Assembly: GCA_015179125.1 (NCBI GenBank)
Contig: WHVA01000291.1
Coordinates: 78,851-142,850, forward strand
Length of the DNA stretch: 64,000 bases
Reading direction: 5' to 3'
Source: Gautieria morchelliformis
Lineage: Eukaryota > Basidiomycota > Agaricomycetes > Gomphales > Gomphaceae
Positions within the stretch are counted from its first letter, which is position 1; every line of letters begins with the position of its first letter. Below are positions 10,964 to 20,890 of this stretch, piece by piece. The notes beneath the pieces were generated by a model. The model was not told the origin of the DNA. It made no database searches and worked only from the letters and a program-made list of their open reading frames with translations. The translations under genes were made by a program, and so were the position numbers.

Positions 10964-13900
10964 ATGCTCCGCCGTAACCCCACCACTGACAATGGTATCC
11001 TTGTTGATCGGTTACAGGGTAACCGAGTCCACAAACCTTTCAAAGCACCCACGGCCACCGCGAAACCCAGCGAACGATCTCTCCCTCAACGAAAGCGTAA
11101 ACGCGTGTCATATAAGGAGAACTGTGGAAACTGCGATTCAGACAACTCCGATGACCTCAAGCGCCATAAAAGGAAGAAATCGAGTAAAGAGGACACGTAC
11201 GTTGAGGACGGTGAAGCCGTTAACATCAACAGGTCATACCCTGTCTTCAAACCCAAACCATTTGAGAAAGTTTCCGGGGCAAAATTTGCTGTCCCAGAGA
11301 TCAGGAATACAGCAGGAGAAGTTATTCCAGTTATGCTATCCAACATATCTCTAGGAACTCGAGCTCAAGCTACCATCCCGCCCCGGCCGCTGCATGACCC
11401 TATGCAAGATCATGCCATCGTTCTTTACGATCCTACCATTGATGAGAGAGAAACTGATGAAGAGAGAAAAGAACGGCTCAAAGAAGAGGAAAGGGAACGG
11501 GCTGAGCGAGCAGCTGTGGAGAAGAACAAGGGCCTGTTTAATCCTCATAAGAGCTTGCGTGCATTACTCGGAGAGGGGAAGCAGAAAGACAACAAGCAGA
11601 CGAAGGTTCCCGTGGTTATAGATCCTCGATTGTCAAAGGTGTTAAGGCCCCATCAGGTTGAAGGTGTTAAAGCGAGTTATTCGCTTTAATGCTGATTACG
11701 CGCTGACCCGTAGATCACAGTTTTTGTATAGGTGCACCACAGGCATGCTCGTTGAAAATCAATATGGGTAAGCACGTATCACAGCTCTGATTTCCTGTGC
11801 AAACAACCTTCTCCCTTCAGGTGTATCATGGCGGACGAGATGGGCTTGGGAAAAACGCTGCAGTGTATCGCACTTCTATGGACATTGCTTAAACAGTCTC
11901 CACGCCCCGGAAAACCCAGCATCGAAAAATCAATTATCGCCTGTCCGAGCAGTCTTGTCCGAAATTGGGCGAATGAGTTCAGTGGGTCGCGCGCTTTTCC
12001 CAGTTGTCTTGTGGTCATTACACTCTGATCTAGCGAAATGGCTGGGAAAGGACACAGTTCCATCCCTTGCTCTTGACGGGAAAGGAACCAAAGCAGAGAT
12101 GATCCAACGTGTCCAGCGATGGGCGAGTGTATCTGGGAGGAACGTGACACAGCCAGGTACGTGCGAGTGATAGGGGCATGAATGTCTTTATATAGTTATT
12201 TTCAGTTCTAATTGTGTCATATGAGACGCTGCGTACTCTTCAACCTTATTTAGCCAATGTGGAAGTCGGATTGCTACTTTGTGACGAAGGGCACCGTCTA
12301 AAGAATGGAGGTGAAGTCGATTCGTAACTAGCTTTAATTCAGAAATGAGATATCCTCCATCCAGATTCCCTAACATTCACCGCCCTGACCAGCCTTCAAG
12401 TGAAACGCCGTGTTATTCTCTCTGGGACACCGATACAGGTTAGCATTTGCTTGTATCGCTCTCTTCCATCCTCAGCTTTTCCTAGAATGATCTCTCCGAA
12501 TATTTTTCTCTTCTCAACTTCGCCAACCCCAACTTCCTTGGTTCCCGCAGTGATTTTCGTAAAAACTTTGAGAACGCGATCATGCGGGGCAGAGACGCCG
12601 ATGCCACGGACAAGGACAAGGAGAAATGCCAAGAAAAGCTTCAAGAGATGAGTAACCTCGTAACCAAATTCATCATCAGGCGCACAAATGATCTGTTGAG
12701 CAAATACTGCAAGTGCTCCCCCGACATGACTACATAAGCCTCACGTATTTTATTGCAGTGCCTGTGAAATACGAACAAGTTGTATTCTGTGGTCTTTCTG
12801 ATCTCCAGCTTTCTCTTTATCGACTTTTCATCAGTTCTCCCGACATCAAAGCTTTACTGCGTGGAAAAGATTCCCAACCCCTAAAGGCTATCAATGTCCT
12901 AAAGAAGCTTTGCAACCACCCGGAGTTACTCGACTTACCAAGTGACCTCAAAGGGTCAGATGCATTGGTTCCGCCTGGATTTGTAGGTGCAAAGGAGCGA
13001 TCTACTGGCGGTGGAGCCAGGAGTCGTTCTGGACCTGCAGTAAATTGTGAATGGAGTGGCAAATTCGTCGTCTTGGAGAGGTAAATTCCGAGTATATGTA
13101 CGCCACGGCACTAATTACACTTGCCTTAGATTCCTGCACCGGATTAGGACGGAGACCAACGACAAAATTGTCCTTATTAGCAATTACACTCAGACCCTCG
13201 ACATGTTCGAAAAGATGCTTCAGAGCAAGAAGTGCGTGCACATTCAGTCCTCACGGTTAAGTCAGCGAGTTTGCTAAAAGTCATAGGTATGGCTACTTTC
13301 GCCTTGATGGTGGAATGGCGATAACAAAGCGTCAAAAATATGTTGATCAGTTCAACGATCCCGAGAGGGGCGAGTTTGTATTTCTACTAAGCAGCAAGGC
13401 CGGTGGATGCGGTATCAATCTCATTGGTGCCAATCGTTTGATTCTCTTCGATCCCGGTGGGTCCGACCGATCCAATTTCGTATCATTTTAATGGCAGGAC
13501 AATCAGACTGGAATCCGGCAGCTGACCAACAGGCACTGGCTCGTGTCTGGCGTGATGGGCAAAAAAAGAATGTGCGCGTGCTTGCATATATCCGAATTCG
13601 AGGCTCGATCTAATCACACCGGTAGGCTTCGTCTACCGCTTTATATCAACAGGGACGATCGAGGAGAAGATATTCCAACGTCAAGCGTCAAAACAGGCAT
13701 TGTCGTCTTGTGTCGTGGACGAGAAGCAAGACACAGAGCGTCACTTCTCTGGTGATGAGCTACGTCAACTATTTCTATTCAAAGAACATACTCTTAGCGA
13801 AACACACGACACATTCAAGTGCAAACGGTGCAGGGACGGTAAGCAGGTCGTGAAGGCACCGGCTCTTCTATACGGTGATGCAAGCACGTGAGTACATGTA

Positions 13901-14045
13901 GTACGCCACTCAAACCGTTGGCTAATGAGTTTTCAGATGGAATCATTTCACGAACGCGGAGCTTAAGAATAACCATGATGACTTACTGCGTGCGGAGGTT
14001 GGACTCGAGGCAATCTCGTTTGTTTTTCAATACATCAGCCATTAA
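10964..14045 (+). CDS. RAD54: RAD54-type Snf2 family DNA translocase (homologous recombination), 13 exons
   Basis: An ATP-dependent motor that would work with Rad51 on duplex DNA in recombinational repair in the nucleus. Exons by my reading: 10964-11671, 11721-11767, 11821-11981, 12034-12156, 12206-12310, 12365-12438, 12486-12708, 12759-13080, 13130-13231, 13287-13456, 13507-13571, 13626-13887, 13937-14045. Visible motifs: a Lys/Arg-rich N-terminus ([12 protein letters not shown]), [10 protein letters not shown], Walker [21 protein letters not shown] (motif II), LSGTPIQ (III), [11 protein letters not shown], motif V/VI residues [17 protein letters not shown] and [19 protein letters not shown], and [10 protein letters not shown]. 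The C-terminus ends TWNHF... QYISH. The introns after 11671 and 12708 start with GC rather than GT. The join after 13571 is out of frame by one base in an A7 run. The start at 10964 gives MLRRN; a small intron near it cannot be excluded. Confidence 0.93.
11672..11720 (+). other. GC-AG intron 1 of RAD54
   Basis: The donor is AA|GCGAGT and the acceptor CACAG. Removing these 49 bases joins EGVK directly to FLYRCTTG in phase 0, as expected for the family. Without removal the frame reaches a stop at 11687-11689. Confidence 0.85.
12709..12758 (+). other. GC-AG intron 7 of RAD54
   Basis: The donor is T|GCAAGT and the acceptor TGCAG. Splicing out 50 bases gives [15 protein letters not shown], the family-typical sequence. 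No GT donor nearby preserves the frame. Confidence 0.85.
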
Positions 14046-14232
14046 ACGTCATGTAGCGATATCTTACTTACGTCGGATGCCTTACCAATCCTAGCATACT
14101 TACCGGATGTGAGGTCTGAAGCTTGAAGGTTGACAGGAAATAATAAAGACCTGCGGTTGAGTTCAGTGCTAACTAAGTATAAAGGTCCAAGCTGACGTAA
14201 ACTGGCGTAAGTAACGGTGAATTAATTTAACC
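14046..14232. promoter_or_regulatory. Short spacer between RAD54 and PUS4
   Basis: These 187 bases must hold the RAD54 3' end and the start region of the next gene. No clear element is visible beyond an AATAAA-like AAATAATAAA near 14,137-14,146. Confidence 0.4.
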
Positions 14233-15702
14233 ATGCCAAAGGTTGCGTCCTCTACGCTCAACAGCTTATTTGCTGTGGTCAAACCATCCGGACCAGGTTA
14301 GATGACTGTGCGCTGTCGTGAATAAGAGACCTCCTAACCCGCGACAGCGTCCATGACGGTCGTAAATACTATAAAGCCCTTACTCTCATCCTCACGTCTG
14401 TTTCTTCCTCAAAAGGACGGTAAGGACACTAACAAGGCGTCAAAATCAAATGTAAAGAGACGGCGAAAAAGGAAAACTGGCCTAAAGGACATGGTGAAAA
14501 TGGGGACAGGAGGGACACTAGATCCGTTGGCCGACGGTGTACTCGGTATGTACCAAGCGCTCCCCTTCTTTGAGCATACTGACGCCATTATAACCAAATA
14601 TGCCTGATGGACATAGTTCTTGGCTTGGGCGATGGAACGAAGCAGTTGGCAACTTTCTTGGACTGTGTTAAAGTGTGTAGCCTCTGGTGATTGCCAACGT
14701 TGGGCGAATCCTCATTCTTCTGTAGGAATATAAAACTACTTGCCTCTTAGGATGTGAGACGGACTCCTACGATAGTCAGGGTGTAAGAGTCCGGGTAGCA
14801 CCATGGTCTCACGTAACCCGTCAGAGCATAGAAGAGGTACTAGGCAAGTTTAGAGGAGAAATCATGCAAACGCCGCCAATGTGTGTTTCTTCGTTGGAAT
14901 GCTGTACTAGCCTGAGTTTTGTCATGTTCTGCTCAGATTTTCCGCCCTCAAGATGGACGGAAAACCGCTGTACGAATATGCTCGTAATGGCATACCTTTA
15001 CCTCGCCCTATTCCTCCACGCAAAGTCACCGTGCACTCTCTCGACATTGTGGACTGGACAGAGGGCACGGATCATGGGTTCCGTTGGCCAGAGCGAGTAT
15101 TGTCGTCTGCTGACAAGGAAAAAATGAAGAAGGCACTGGAAGGCGCAATTCGCAATGATGATGGCAAGCCTTCTATTGAAGATGAACCCGATCCAGCCGT
15201 CCAAGATGAAAGTCCTCGTCCACCGACTTTCGTACTTACAATGAAGGTTTCAGGCGGAACTTATGTTCGTTCGCTCGCACACGATATTGGACATGCTGTG
15301 GGTTCGGCTGCACATGTCGTCACTCTAACCCGCACCAGACAGGGGAAATTTACGCTGGAGCCGAATAGGGAGGATGATAGGGCTTGTGTTCCATGGCAAG
15401 TCTTCGAGGAAGCTGCGAAAGAGGATGAAGGGGCGGAAGAGATGGTTCACAGGGACGAGAACGGATATCGGAAATGGGAAGCCGAGGTTCTGAAAAGGCT
15501 CGTGTTATTCGATGATGGTGCAAACGTTTCAGCAATCATGTCTACGACGGAGATGGGTGGGACAGACCCTTCAGTCCCCCAGCCTGCTCCGCAGGTAGGT
15601 GAAGAAAACGTTTCTATCACCCAGTCAGCGACGGCGGTGGATGGAGCAAACGTTTCGAACTCCCAGCCTACGACCGGGTTGGATGAACAGGGAGTAGTGT
15701 AG
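14233..15702 (+). CDS. PUS4: tRNA pseudouridine synthase, TruB/Pus4 family
   Basis: It would convert uridine 55 of the T-psi-C loop of tRNA to pseudouridine in nucleus and/or mitochondria. Exons: 14233-14296, 14348-14545, 14617-14672, 14726-14880, 14937-15702; all introns are GT-AG and about 51-71 bases. The protein starts MPKVASSTLNSLFAVVKPSG. It has the catalytic motif GTGGTLDPLADGVL (Asp in LDPLAD), then [50 protein letters not shown] and SGGTYVRSLAHDIGHAVGS (motif III region). Acidic inserts (about 15,180-15,215) and a Ser/Thr/Gln-rich tail with two similar AxxGxENVS/GANVS units are fungal-type extensions. The frame is intact throughout. Confidence 0.93.
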
Positions 15703-16617
15703 GTAGATGTGTCTCTCGTGTTACAAGTGTAAGCAGTTGATTGATGTATATGTAATCTTCAGCCAGCCATTTCAGGGCCACGTGGTGGATCCGGAGCTGG
15801 GAGAAAATTGATTGCTACTTGTATGAATGCAGGCAACTATGAGTATGGGTGTGCCAAGCTAGAGCCTCGGCAGTCTCAGGCTAGTCTCTGAGATTTGACA
15901 TTGTATTTCAGGACAGCGCACATGCAACCATACGTCAACCCCCAAGTGGAGGCGTATCGTAAGTGTTTAAATATTATCCAAGGAAGAGATTAAACGTGCC
16001 GTTACAGGACAGCAATGGCGGTAATTAATTCTGATCTGAGAGAATGCAACAACTATCATATTCTGACATCTTGTCCACGATCCAATAAAGTTAGTTTGGC
16101 GTGTACTCTACACAAGATAAGCCATTTCAAGAAGATCATCACTTCCTTAAGTACTGGCGCTCATGGGATGCCACACATACCATTTGTGGTCACTAGAGTG
16201 TATTTGTTAGCTAATAATTATCAAATCACTAATAAAATATTAGCAACCTATAATATAAGCGCTTGGGAAGATAAGAATTCCAAACAGGGACAGCTAATTA
16301 AACCGAACATGTGACCAATGCGTGTTAAGAAATGTACGCTCCTGCCTGCCATGCCAGTTGACCCATCAAAGAAACATGTCCTGGCAGCCACTCTGATACC
16401 ATACCTCCTCAGCACCACACCATCTCTCCCCACTATCACTCAGGAAGACACTGGATCAAGCATGAGCCAAATTGCAGCACAGGCCGTACTCACGCAGAGA
16501 GCAAGGCCACAACCTAGTATAGGGGGTGAACATGTCACAGTTGAGTACTTATGCCGCATCAGTGAGGCAGAATGCTTGTGGTGTCTTCAGTAAGCCCTCT
16601 GCTGGTGTCATTCAGTT
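15703..16617. other. Spacer with an unrecognised open frame
   Basis: After the PUS4 stop there is AT-rich sequence. A frame at 16318-16593 (+) includes PSKKHVLAATLIPYLL and a Gln/Ser-rich part; a shorter one lies at 16015-16314. They resemble transposon debris more than host genes, but I could not place them in a family. Confidence 0.4.
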
Positions 16618-17109
16618 ATGGAAACTTACAGGCCTTTCAGGTTCACAGTAGAGGACCTGCAGCACCTCAGCTCACTCTTAGAGCTCCCAGACCCATTGAT
16701 TACCAGTGGGGGCTACCGATGCCCCCCTCTCGAGTCATTCACCCTCCTTTGTGCATGTCTCCGCAGCCCTGAGGACCAATGGTCCCTGGCCATGAGGTAT
16801 GCCTGCATGCAGCCAGCAATCTCACAGATTGTGAACAAAACTGCAAGGTTCATAGATGTGCACTGGGGCCACTTGCTCGGGTGGGATTCCAAAGGTCTTC
16901 TCAGCCCTGAGAGACTGCAGATATATGCATGTGCTCTCCACAACTTTGGGGCTCCAACCCAGTTGGTCTTCAGGTTTATCAACTGCATGATGATCCTCTG
17001 TTCAGCCATAAATGGAGAGGGTCTTCTGTTCTTTGTCAATGGCCCTGGCAGTACAGGCAAAACTTTTACCTGGAATACCCTGGCTCATTCTAAGATAGCA
17101 GCAGTATAA
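16618..17109 (+). pseudogene. Chimeric fragment: Harbinger-like transposase N-terminal part joined to PIF1-helicase Walker A segment
   Basis: The frame opens with YRPFRFTVEDLQHLSSLLEL and PPLESFTLLCACL, then SPERLQIYACALHNFGAPT. This pattern resembles the segment that precedes the DDE core in fungal Harbinger (DDE_Tnp_4) transposases. It breaks off just after LVFRFINC, where the first catalytic Asp is normally found (here Asn). From about 16,990 it becomes GLLFFVNGPGSTGKTF, a Walker A box of the PIF1 type used by Helitron helicases, and stops at 17109. Neither part is complete. The join is probably a product of one element landing in another; a single continuous frame across it is notable. 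Confidence 0.6.
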
Positions 17110-17222
17110 ACTGCGCACCCTCTAAGTGCCCATTAGTCAGCTTAGGGTTAGGGTTTAGGCGGCAAAAATACTCGGGATGGAAGTTTCAAATTTTGGTAGG
17201 ACATCCTGGTAGCTATGGTATA

Positions 17223-18750
17223 TTACTTTGGGGCCTCTAAGTCCTCCATTATTGACTTTGGTAGTACTCTATGCCCATGAAACTTCTGGTTGGGCCAACT
17301 TGCCTGTATACCAAGTCCATGTTTATATGCATCCATGAACCGAGTGGCATGATTGGCATATCTGAGTGCAGTCTCACTTAGCACTCCTTTATGCAAGTAA
17401 ATAACACACTTGCCGGTGCATTTTGAGTAGATCCACACGATCAAGGCATTCCTGCACATTTTTCTCCATTTCTGCCTCATTTTTTGGAGGAGGGAGCATT
17501 CTATAATGTAGTTTCACATACCCCCAGCATTGCTCAATGAAATTTAGCTCACAATGGAACTTTGGATAAAAAAGGCAAAATGACCATGTGACTCAACAAG
17601 CTCAAATAGTGCTGGCTTTTGTGCAACAAAGTCTGGCTGGTTGAAAAGCACCCAACGGCAGCAGCAAGCTGCTGTTTGGTCCTTGTACTTGAATCTGGCA
17701 CATTCAGGAAACCTGGTTCTTCAAGAATGGTCTTCATACCCTTAAACCAGCCTGGCATGTCAGGGTGATCATCAGGGTAATAAAAGTCCTGTGATTGGCC
17801 ATTTGGGAGGGTTCCATGATGCATCTTGCACTTCCCATGCTTCCTGTGCCAGTGCTTTGGGAATTTAGGCATAGAGCGAGCTGAGAGTGTATCATCTACT
17901 CTTTTTTCACTGCAGGCATAGAAAAGTTTTCTTGTCTGAAAAACTGTTCAAAAAACTGTAAAGATTTTCCAAATATTTTTAGTGTTTTTTTTATGTAAAA
18001 AAACTATAATAAAATTTTGTGTTTTTATTAGAATTTGTTGAGCAAGAAAATTGTAAAAAAAATTCAAAGTTTTTCGCAGGGTTTTTTATGGGTTTTGTTT
18101 TGTTTTCACAAAGAAACTTATAAAAACACATAAAAAACCCTGTAAAAAACTTGACACTTTTTTACAATTTTCTTGGTCAACAAATTCTAACAAAAACACA
18201 AAATTTTGTTAAAGTTTTTTTACATAAAAAACACTAAAAATATTTGGAAAATCTTTACAGTTTTTTGAACAGTTTTTCAGACCAGAAATTTTTTATATGC
18301 CTCCAGTGTTTGGTGCCCCGTTGCATTGTCAAATCCAAAAGCAGCAATTGTTGTTCCTTGGAAATTATCCTCAAATAATTCAATGGCTTTCTCAGTTTGA
18401 GAACAAAGATCTGCGCAATCAAAATATCCATCACAGTTCTTTCCCCTTGAATAGAACTCAAGCTTGCTGAGAGCTGGCATGGTTCACAGTGAATTAATAT
18501 GAACAGAGAAAAGTAAACTCACCCGTCTTTGGATTTAAGCCAGCCCAGGCCTGGTGAGCAGAAGTCAGAGACCATGATAGAAGCACCCTCCCCCTTTTGA
18601 ATTGGCTCTGCTTTTTCACTAATGTGAACCCAACGTGTTTTCCTTCGATCATTGGCATAAAATGTAGATTTATCTTGTGTGACCAAAACAATCCTTTTCT
18701 GCTGTGGGAATCTGGGAAGCTGACAATTCGCCCCCCGCTGGGCCACTGGC
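17223..18750 (-). pseudogene. Tc1/mariner-like DDE transposase, split by a MITE and frameshifted
   Basis: Reading leftward from about 18746: IVLVTQDKSTFYANDRRK (first catalytic Asp), GEGASIMVSDFCSPG, then a short intron (GTGAGT, about 18,480-18,530). Next come FYSRGKNCDGYFDC and FGFDNATGHQ (second Asp). The frame is interrupted by the 17908-18308 insertion and resumes with DDTLSARSMPKFPKHW, YYPDDHPDMPGWFKGM, a cysteine patch AACCCRW, FHCELNFIEQCWG (Glu), and ends RFMDAYKHGL...FHGHRVLP at 17223. At least two further one-base shifts lie near 17,700 and 17,570. The N-terminal DNA-binding part is absent. Order and spacing fit an IS630/Tc1-mariner DDE enzyme; the exact subfamily is uncertain. Confidence 0.75.
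17908..18308. mobile_element. CACTA-type MITE (401 bp, foldback), inserted in the Tc1-like transposase
   Basis: The ends are CACTGCAGGCATA and TATGCCTCCAGTG, inverted repeats that run inward over most of the element; an inner block of about 50 bp starting GTCTGAAAAACTGTTC is perfectly inverted. TTT flanks both sides (17905-17907 and 18309-18311). Removing the element plus one TTT restores the transposase frame across the site. A CACTG terminus and a 3-bp target duplication are the hallmarks of EnSpm/CACTA elements (known). It is A/T-rich and has no coding capacity. Confidence 0.85.
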
Positions 18751-18896
18751 TATAGCCGGTTGACCATAGCCAACTGGCTATGTGGGTGACTAGGGACCCC
18801 AGCCTTAGCTTACGTTTAATCTAAATTACGTAGACGCGCGGTTGTTCTCCTCGTTCGTCGAACTTCTCCACCTCTAAGTGCCTACATATCTATGCT
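18751..18896. other. Spacer with repeated CTATAGCC/CATAGCC motifs
   Basis: GGCTATAGCCGGTTGACC is followed by ATAGCCAACTGGCTATG, a small inverted arrangement at the truncated 5' side of the Tc1-like gene. No gene is seen. Confidence 0.4.
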
Positions 18897-20762
18897 ATGA
18901 GTCTTCTTCTTAATGGTCATGCTGCTGCTGTTCCTATCCCACCTAGTGGTCCCGACCAATCCAATCCGCAAATTCCGCGCCGCTTGTCACACTGTCCTGA
19001 TTGCAAACGCAGCCTCGGTGATTTTGTGGTCTGTAAAGGGGCATCGACAACAAGCAACCGCGGCCGAATTATGCAACTTGTAAGATCTCTTACTCATCTT
19101 TGTGATCATCTAGTCAAGCTAAGCATGATTAATTTAGTGTTCTAATCGATATTGTAACTATGCGATCTTCTATAGTGATGTGTACACTGTCTTTCAGCAC
19201 GCAGAAGCCGTTGCAAAGTACTACAATGCTCATTCACCTGCCTATGTGCCTCCCCTTCTTGCCTTTCCTGCACCACATGCCTCTCATCCTCCCCTTCCTG
19301 CCCCTTGTGCTAAAACTCCCGCCAATCCTGTAGACAAATGTAGTGGCCCGGAATGTCAGACAAGGAACCCCCACAAGCGCAACTCCAAGTGTCTGTATGG
19401 TCGCTGCAGTGGCTGCTGTGACAAGGAGTTTGAGGATACGAAAGTAGCTGGTACCTTTCGGAGAGAGTGCGCAGCACATATGAAGCGCACTAGACAACGG
19501 GATGGGCCAGTAAACCCTACGCTCGCTCAAACTCCTAGAATTCCTATTCTTTTGGTGCCCAATCCTACAAGTCCTAAAGTGCGAGAAGATATCCCTATTC
19601 CCGCACGGTCTACTCAGCTCTCTAATAGCGGTCAGCGCCACCTTCTGTCATCAAGCATCAGTGATCTGTGGTCAGAAACATCAATGGCAGCACAGATACG
19701 CTCACAAGCAAAACGCGCGAGTCAGGTAGTGGTCCGTGACCTTAAGCAAGTGAGCCGAACAAATGTCAACCTTATCGTGTGGCACAGTGTGAGTCAATAT
19801 CTTGTCATATGCGTACACTAGACCAACAGTTCACATAGGGAAGCCCTAAACCATACCGCTACCGACTTCCTCTTCCTTCGTACCCTAATTTCTCTCTCAG
19901 TCTGGCACATAAGCTCGTGAATGAAATACCGATACATGCAGATGATGCCATAGAAACTTGGATTCCAGCACACCAGCACTGGGAACAACATTCACTTGAA
20001 ACTACACGAACAGTTCGAGAAAACGATCGGCTGCTTTATAAGCTTATTAGGACAGTGACCGCTACAATAGATGATAGCGCGTGCTTGGGCCTTGAAGAGG
20101 AGTTGAGTATACAGCACAGCTTAGGCAAAATAAAGCGTCGCCTGGATGATCTTGTCTCCCCTACGATCCCAAGTTCCACGGCCACACTATCCCCTTCGTC
20201 AAGCACCAGTTCTGCCCTTTCCTCCCTGCTTTTGGCATCTAGCCGTTCACCCACCCCTCATGACAGAGCCTGCCTTTTCACTTCGACCTTGTTTCCAACC
20301 TCTCGTTCATCCACACCCTCCACTTCTTTGAGCCACAATTCGGGGATATCTCCGTCACCTTCTAAACGCTTATGACCTTCGCCAGGTAATAATATTTTGG
20401 AGAAGAATTTGAGTACAACCCGAGTTTGGCCACGAGACTTTCATGTATCAGTCATTGACGAGGGCTTTGACTATATTGAACGTGGTCAGCAACAGCGTCG
20501 TCATCTCAAGACACTTTTTATGGAATTTTTTCATCAGCCTGTTGTGCACTCAACATTCAACATGCTGAGGAAATGGTATACGATGAAGGCTGATAATACA
20601 CTCAAATTGATCTTTATTGACTATGGAGAGTCTCCCGAGGGCCTTTGGCCTGCATTTACCACAGCGTGTCGTGCTATCAGCTCCCCAGAAATACCTCAAC
20701 CTTTGCTGGTAGTCAAGTCGGAGGACGATGATATCGTGGTCGTCCCTGACTCACTGCCATAA
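18897..20762 (+). CDS. Cysteine-cluster protein of unknown function (copy 1), beside the KDZ transposase
   Basis: Multi-exon by my reading. Exon 1 (18897-about 19080) has CPDCKRSLGDFVVCKG followed by NRGRIMQL, somewhat like a GRF zinc finger. Exon 2 (about 19198-19790) has a Pro-rich stretch, then CSGPECQTRNPHKRNSKC and YGRCSGCC, and ends QVSRTNVNLIVWH. A further exon (from about 19,900) has DDAIETWIPAHQHWE, RENDRLLYKLI and a Ser/Thr-rich tail. A last part (about 20,388-20,762) has WPRDFHVSVIDEGFDYIE and ends DDIVVVPDSLP. Cysteines suggest metal binding. The same exon order recurs at 53.8-54.96 kb. It lies convergent to the KDZ transposase (gap about 130 bases), so it may be a passenger gene of that transposon (inference). 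Function unknown. Confidence 0.55.
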
Positions 20763-20890
20763 ATCAGGCCAATTCTCACATCATACGAACTGAAACGTTG
20801 GTTGATTGCAATGGGCATGTCTCGAGGCTATATATTCTTGATGAGTAGCTGCACTCCTTTCGTCTCTCTCTACATCTTTACCACTTGTTG

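Noticed and set aside
17142-17159. Telomere-like TTAGGGTTAGGGTTTAGG
   Set aside because: Only two exact TTAGGG units plus a variant; too short to argue for an interstitial telomere or a healed break.
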